DNA of 9,999 nucleotides from JAQCEJ01 sp040881995. Its GTDB lineage: Bacteria; Planctomycetota; Planctomycetia; Planctomycetales; Planctomycetaceae. The DNA is taken from NCBI GenBank assembly GCA_040881995.1, contig JBBECD010000259.1, positions 1 through 9,999 of the forward strand, read 5' to 3'. Position 1 is the first letter of the stretch; the number at the start of each line of letters is the position of its first letter. The position numbers were made by a program, and so were the translations under genes. This document shows positions 6,854-9,999 of this stretch, piece by piece. The notes beneath the pieces were generated by a model. That model did not search any database. It was not told the origin of the DNA and saw only the letters and a list, made by a program, of their open reading frames with translations.

Positions 6854-8317
6854 ATGCAAAAGCCCAACAGCAAAGTCCCGCTTGTTCGCGTGAACGATTA
6901 CCTTTGGCGGATTCCCAAAAGTTATCGCGAGGGAATGCTCGTCGACGGATTGATTTACGCCAGCGACGAATTAATGGACCTGCTCCGCGAAGATCAGGCG
7001 GCGGAACAGGTCGCCAACGTGGCGCATCTGCCGGGCATTCAGGTCGCCAGTCTCGCGATGCCCGACATTCATTGGGGCTACGGGTTCACGATCGGCGGCG
7101 TCGCCGCCACCGATCCGCTCGAAGGAGGCGTGATCTCGCCCGGGGGCGTCGGCTACGACATCAACTGCGGCGTGCGCTTGATGCGTTCGACGCTCAAGGA
7201 GAACGACGTCCAGCCCAAATTAAAAACGCTCGTCGATCAGCTCTTTCGCGACATCCCGACAGGCGTGGGCAAGTCGGGGCGGTATTCGTTCGATAAAGAC
7301 GAACTCCGCCAGATGATGCGCGAGGGCGTTTCGTTTCTCGCCGACCGCGACCTCGCCACGGCGGGAGACATCGAACACACCGAAGCCCACGGCTGCCTCG
7401 ACGCCGCCAAACCGGGTCTCGTCAGCGATCGCGCGCTCGAACGAGGGAAGGATCAATGCGGCACGCTCGGTTCGGGAAATCATTTTCTCGAACTGCAGGT
7501 CGTCGACGAAATTTTCGATGACCACGCCGCACAGGTGATGGGGCTGGAGCAGGGGATGGTCTGCGTCATGATCCACTCGGGTTCGCGCGGGCTCGGTTAT
7601 CAGGTCTGCGACGACAACCTGAAATTGCTGCGCGGCGTCCCCGAAAAATACGGCATCCATCTCCCCGACCGCCAGTTGGCGTGCGCGCCCGTCAATAGCC
7701 CCGAGGGATTGCATTATCTCGGTGCGATGTGCGCGGCGGCGAATTTTGCGTGGTGCAACCGGCAACTGCTGATGTGGCAGGCCCGCGAAGTCTTCGCCCG
7801 CATCTTCGGCAAGTCGTGGGAATCGATGCAGATGAACCTTATCTATGACGTCGCGCACAACATCGCCAAGAACGAAACGCACGACATCAACGGAACAATG
7901 AAGAAAGTCTGGGTGCATCGCAAGGGAGCCACGCGGGCCTTCCCGCCGCATCATCCGGAAATCCCGTCACAATATCGCGAGATCGGTCAGCCCGTGTTGA
8001 TCCCCGGCGACATGGGCCGCGCGAGCTGGGTGCTGGTCGGCCAGGCGGGGAGCATGGCTCAGACGTTCGGCACGACGTGTCACGGGGCAGGGCGGGCCAT
8101 GAGCCGCACCGCCGCGGTGAAACATGCGCAAGGCCGACGCATCGATCAGGAACTCGCGGCCAAGGGCATCATCGCGCGGGCCCAGAGTTGGAAAGGTCTC
8201 GCCGAGGAACAGTCCGACGCGTACAAGGACGTCGACATGGTCGTCGAGGTGGTCCATAGAGCGGGCCTGTCGAAGAAAGTCGCCCGCATGAGGCCGATGG
8301 GAGTGATTAAGGGCTGA
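6854..8317 (+). CDS. rtcB: RNA-splicing ligase RtcB (3'-phosphate/5'-OH RNA ligase)
   Basis: This 487-residue enzyme joins RNA 2',3'-cyclic phosphate or 3'-phosphate ends to 5'-OH ends using GTP and Mn2+. The family's metal and catalytic residues are all visible: Asp102 and Cys105 in GYDINCGVRL, His210 in GTLGSGNHFLEL, His241 in MIHSGSRGLG, His335 in YDVAHNIAK, and the guanylylated His410 in TTCHGAGR. Their spacing matches the Pyrococcus horikoshii enzyme almost exactly, offset by 6-7 residues. VHRKGATRAFPP (354-365) and the terminal RPMGVIKG are also typical. Length is normal and the frame is intact. The ATG at 6854 lacks a strong ribosome site. Archease is the preceding gene, so this is probably an archease-dependent RtcB acting in tRNA or stress-related RNA repair; the substrate cannot be read from the sequence. 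Confidence 0.98.
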   Translation: MQKPNSKVPLVRVNDYLWRIPKSYREGMLVDGLIYASDELMDLLREDQAAEQVANVAHLPGIQVASLAMPDIHWGYGFTIGGVAATDPLEGGVISPGGVGYDINCGVRLMRSTLKENDVQPKLKTLVDQLFRDIPTGVGKSGRYSFDKDELRQMMREGVSFLADRDLATAGDIEHTEAHGCLDAAKPGLVSDRALERGKDQCGTLGSGNHFLELQVVDEIFDDHAAQVMGLEQGMVCVMIHSGSRGLGYQVCDDNLKLLRGVPEKYGIHLPDRQLACAPVNSPEGLHYLGAMCAAANFAWCNRQLLMWQAREVFARIFGKSWESMQMNLIYDVAHNIAKNETHDINGTMKKVWVHRKGATRAFPPHHPEIPSQYREIGQPVLIPGDMGRASWVLVGQAGSMAQTFGTTCHGAGRAMSRTAAVKHAQGRRIDQELAAKGIIARAQSWKGLAEEQSDAYKDVDMVVEVVHRAGLSKKVARMRPMGVIKG

Positions 8318-8321
8318 CGCC

Positions 8322-8454
8322 TCAATGACTAAGGCCTAATGACGAATGACTAAGAAAATCCCAATGACGAATGTCCCAATGCGAGCCATCTCGCCATTTT
8401 TCGGTCATTGGGAGTTGGGATTTCTTTAGTCATTAGGATTTCGTCATTAGACAT
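8322..8454. repeat. Imperfect inverted-repeat element at the rtcB convergent junction
   Basis: The left half has CCTAATGACGAATGACTAAG and AAAATCCCAATGACGAATG; the right half carries their complements (GGTCATTGGGA, GGGATTTCTTTAGTCATTAG, TCGTCATTAG). The halves could fold into a long, imperfect, AT-rich hairpin around a loop near 8380-8400. It starts a few bases after the rtcB stop. The AATGAC words are close in style to those at 197-350, but the arms differ. A two-way terminator role is plausible from position only. Confidence 0.8.
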
Positions 8455-8455
8455 T

Positions 8456-8482
8456 ACACCTGCTGCGACCGCAGCACGGTGT
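8456..8482 (-). terminator. Strong hairpin directly after the secreted-protein gene
   Basis: Read on the minus strand, ACACC and TGCTGCG pair with CGCAGCA and GGTGT, giving 12 bp with one bulged base and a 2-base centre. It begins 2 nt after the TAG stop. No T-run follows, so it may act as a mRNA 3' stabiliser or a factor-dependent stop rather than a classical terminator. Confidence 0.45.
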
Positions 8483-8484
8483 CG

Positions 8485-9420
8485 CTATCGCAGCGAGGCG
8501 TTCGCGTTCCAGACCGCGGTGGCCGTCGGCGCGGTAAAGCGTTTCGAGCTGCGCATGTCGCGATGGTCGCGGCGATGTTCGCGGGGTTCCGGGGCGTCAT
8601 CGTCGAACTGGTCTGAGCGATGATTCCGCGATCGGATTTTCGTCCACAGATTGCCGTTGTCGGCGGTGGCGTCGTTGTCGTACGAATTGTACGTCGGCTG
8701 TAGAGCGGCGGATTGCGGAATCGTAGAGTACGGGTAACCCGTGCCGAACGCCGTCGTCGGCAGACAGGTCGTGCAGGCGGGGGGCTGCATCGTCACCGTC
8801 TGGTACGTCTGCGGTATATATTTCACCGATTGATACGGCACGGTACGCGTCGCCGTTTCGGCGATGCGCTGCGTCGTTTGCACCGGGACCGTTTTGCACA
8901 CCGTCTGCTGCTGATAAACCGTCTCCGGAATCGCCTTGCTCACGAGTTTCGGCACCCAGACTTGTTGATAGTTCCCTTCGTCGACCGTCACCTGGCGGTA
9001 ACTCGTCACCGGGACGGTCACGGCCTGTTGTTCGACGCGGTAATCGATGCGCGGGACGTCCCTGTAAACCGTGTATTGTTCCTGACGATACTGGGTTTCG
9101 GTGACCGGCTGTAATCTCGTGTGCGTCTGCACGACCGGTTGCGGCTGCACGCAGGTCACTTGCGGCGGCGGAACGTAGATCGGCTTCGGTTGAGCACACG
9201 TGATCTGCGGCGGCGGTGCACACTGCACCGGCTGGGCCGCGATGACTCGCCGAGGACGAGGAGCAACGGCATGATGTTGATGTCCGCAACCGCACTGCGA
9301 GACCTGTTGCCGGCACGTGCCGCAGGTATCGAAGGGATTTCGCAGAAATTGAGCGTTCGCGTCCGAGGCCGAGGCCAGAGTCAAGATCACCGCCAACACA
9401 CCGGCCAAAGTTTTTGCCAT
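8485..9420 (-). CDS. Secreted Cys/Pro/Gln-rich protein with YTV-like repeats
   Basis: From the chosen start the product is 311 residues. Residues 1-23 form a signal peptide (KTLAGVLAVILTL core, cleavage likely at ANA|QF). A Cys/His cluster follows: Cys33, 36, 43, 45 and His47, 49, 50. Next is a Pro/Gln segment with a repeated PPPQxTCxQPxP unit (about 68-94), then a long stretch (about 105-212) of repeated YxV/TVPV-type strands such as QYTVYRDVP, QQAVTVPV, QQVWVPK and TVCKTVPV. A CTTC pair lies at 216-219, and the tail is hydrophilic and Arg/Asp-rich. The strands resemble the planctomycete extracellular YTV proteins; membership is inferred. Upstream in-frame ATGs (9519, 9438) would bury the signal peptide, and the GGAG site supports 9420. 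Function is unknown; a cell-surface or matrix structural role is possible. Confidence 0.88.
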   Translation of the reverse strand: MAKTLAGVLAVILTLASASDANAQFLRNPFDTCGTCRQQVSQCGCGHQHHAVAPRPRRVIAAQPVQCAPPPQITCAQPKPIYVPPPQVTCVQPQPVVQTHTRLQPVTETQYRQEQYTVYRDVPRIDYRVEQQAVTVPVTSYRQVTVDEGNYQQVWVPKLVSKAIPETVYQQQTVCKTVPVQTTQRIAETATRTVPYQSVKYIPQTYQTVTMQPPACTTCLPTTAFGTGYPYSTIPQSAALQPTYNSYDNDATADNGNLWTKIRSRNHRSDQFDDDAPEPREHRRDHRDMRSSKRFTAPTATAVWNANASLR

Positions 9421-9429
9421 TATCGGAGT

Positions 9430-9433
9430 CTCC
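9430..9433 (-). promoter_or_regulatory. Shine-Dalgarno site fixing the secreted-protein start
   Basis: GGAG on the minus strand lies 9 nt before the ATG at 9420, which is also where the signal peptide begins. The two facts together outweigh the longer upstream starts. Confidence 0.65.
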
Positions 9434-9636
9434 GTCATTGAACAGAAGGCTGAGTCATCCCGCGTCGAAACGGCGGCCCATTGCGGCCACGAACAAAGAG
9501 TCCGCCGATCGTTATTCACATCGGCATAACCGCTATAATCGGAAAAGGCAAAACAACCCGGAGAATCGGAATTTATGGAATTTTCGCCGCAGAGTGCTCA
9601 GTCTTCCGTGCATCGATGATTTCAGATTTAAAGTAA
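9434..9636. other. Upstream region of the secreted-protein gene with a TATAAT on the plus strand
   Basis: This stretch should hold the minus-strand promoter of the secreted protein, but I found no convincing -35/-10 pair on that strand. On the plus strand a perfect TATAAT (9534-9539) is followed 35 nt later by a 14-codon frame (ATG at 9575), too short to call a gene. Together with the repeat element to its right it makes a gene-free edge of about 580 nt. Confidence 0.4.
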
Positions 9637-9939
9637 CCCGAAGCGCGAGTCTTGAAGTTACGCCTCTTTTGCCTTCTCCCAGCCTTTCTCTGAAAGGCGT
9701 CCGGGAGAAGGTGGCCGCAGGCCGGATGAGGGTGCCTTTAAAGAAAAGGAAGAAGGCGGAAGGATGAGGGATGAGTCAGAGAGGACGACCATCCCGTTTT
9801 TCTGACGCATCCTTGATCTTTCATCCTTCGATTAAAAGGCACCCTCACCCGGCCGCTTTGCGGCCACCCTCTCCCCGATGTCTTTCTTACGAAAGACGGG
9901 GAGAGGGTGAAAAGCGCAACTTCAAAATCACGAGCGAGG
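9637..9939 (-). repeat. Composite palindromic repeat element, copy 2 (inverted relative to copy 1)
   Basis: The left end CCCGAAGCGCGAGTCTTGAA matches the complement of copy 1's right end, and the right end AGCGCAACTTCAAAA...CGAGCGAG matches the complement of copy 1's left end. Inner arms (about 9672-9740 and 9833-9909) carry GGATGAGGGTGCCTTTA, AAAGGCACCCTCACCCGG and GGGGAGAGGG words in the same order as copy 1 when inverted. Each arm has an extra small hairpin (GCCTTTCTCTGAAAGGC; GTCTTTCTTACGAAAGAC) that copy 1 lacks. The central spacer is about 92 nt instead of about 30 and has its own inverted repeat. No coding frame is evident. Confidence 0.85.
9762..9780 (+). repeat. 19-bp direct repeat, copy 2 (inside the spacer of the composite element)
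   Basis: This is an exact copy of the word at 5926-5944. It lies in the central spacer of the composite repeat, within an imperfect inverted repeat: GAAGGATGA at 9759-9767 pairs with TCATCCTTC at 9821-9829, and TCAGA at 9776-9780 with TCTGA at 9801-9805. Confidence 0.85.
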
Positions 9940-9999
9940 GTGTTCTAACCCGCATTGCGCACCCCGTGCCAACACAAATGCCTCCGCGTGCGTATAAGT

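Noticed and set aside
7220..7954. Minus-strand open frame of 244 codons opposite rtcB
   Set aside because: It lies wholly within rtcB, which has every catalytic residue; the antisense frame has no recognisable domain.
9421..9519. Longer N-terminus (33 extra residues) for the secreted protein
   Set aside because: It would place the signal peptide in the middle of the protein, and GGAG fits the ATG at 9420.
9637..9767. Coding frame across the second composite repeat
   Set aside because: The frame is built from the palindromic repeat, lacks a ribosome site and has a low-complexity Lys/Arg end.

Overview
The window reads as chromosomal DNA from a planctomycete. This is an inference from several observations: GC-rich coding DNA, long intergenic gaps filled with palindromic repeats, a secreted Cys/Pro-rich protein with tandem Tyr/Val-Pro segments like the planctomycete YTV-type extracellular proteins, and a 71-residue protein that resembles small conserved planctomycete hypotheticals I know of. 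No rRNA, tRNA, CRISPR array, transposase or phage gene was seen, so this is mostly core genome with an accessory layer of small non-coding repeats.

Layout, left to right. (1) The 3' end of ruvA (+) enters from the left and converges on thpR (-) across a repeat-filled inverted-repeat junction (about 197-350). (2) thpR and tex form a minus-strand pair overlapping by 22 nt (348-3346). (3) A 484-nt gap (3347-3830) between divergent genes holds two clear hairpins. (4) A plus-strand run follows: a 71-aa conserved-type hypothetical (3831-4046), a 105-aa single-pass membrane or exported protein (4113-4430), class II glycerate 2-kinase (4549-5931), archease (6026-6436) and RNA ligase RtcB (6854-8317). 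Archease and rtcB are separated by 417 nt holding a possible terminator, a C/G-rich hairpin and a composite palindromic repeat. (5) rtcB converges on a minus-strand secreted protein (8485-9420) across a second repeat-filled inverted-repeat junction (about 8322-8454). (6) The right edge (9421-9999) has no convincing gene but holds a second, inverted copy of the composite repeat.

How the genes fit together. RtcB joins RNA ends carrying 2',3'-cyclic phosphate or 3'-phosphate to 5'-OH ends, and archease is its turnover cofactor. ThpR opens 2',3'-cyclic phosphates to 2'-phosphates, a chemistry that would make ends unsuitable for RtcB. Tex is an S1-domain nucleic-acid-binding protein tied to transcription. 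The window is therefore rich in RNA-end chemistry, although the genes lie in separate transcription units on both strands and no shared regulation is visible. Glycerate kinase and RuvA look like unrelated housekeeping neighbours.

The least ordinary signal is the repeat layer: two inverted copies of a composite element (about 6612-6831 and 9637-9939) with matching ends and conserved inner arms but different spacers, and a different AATGAC/AATGATG-type inverted repeat at each of the two convergent gene junctions. I did not find a clearly new multi-gene system.
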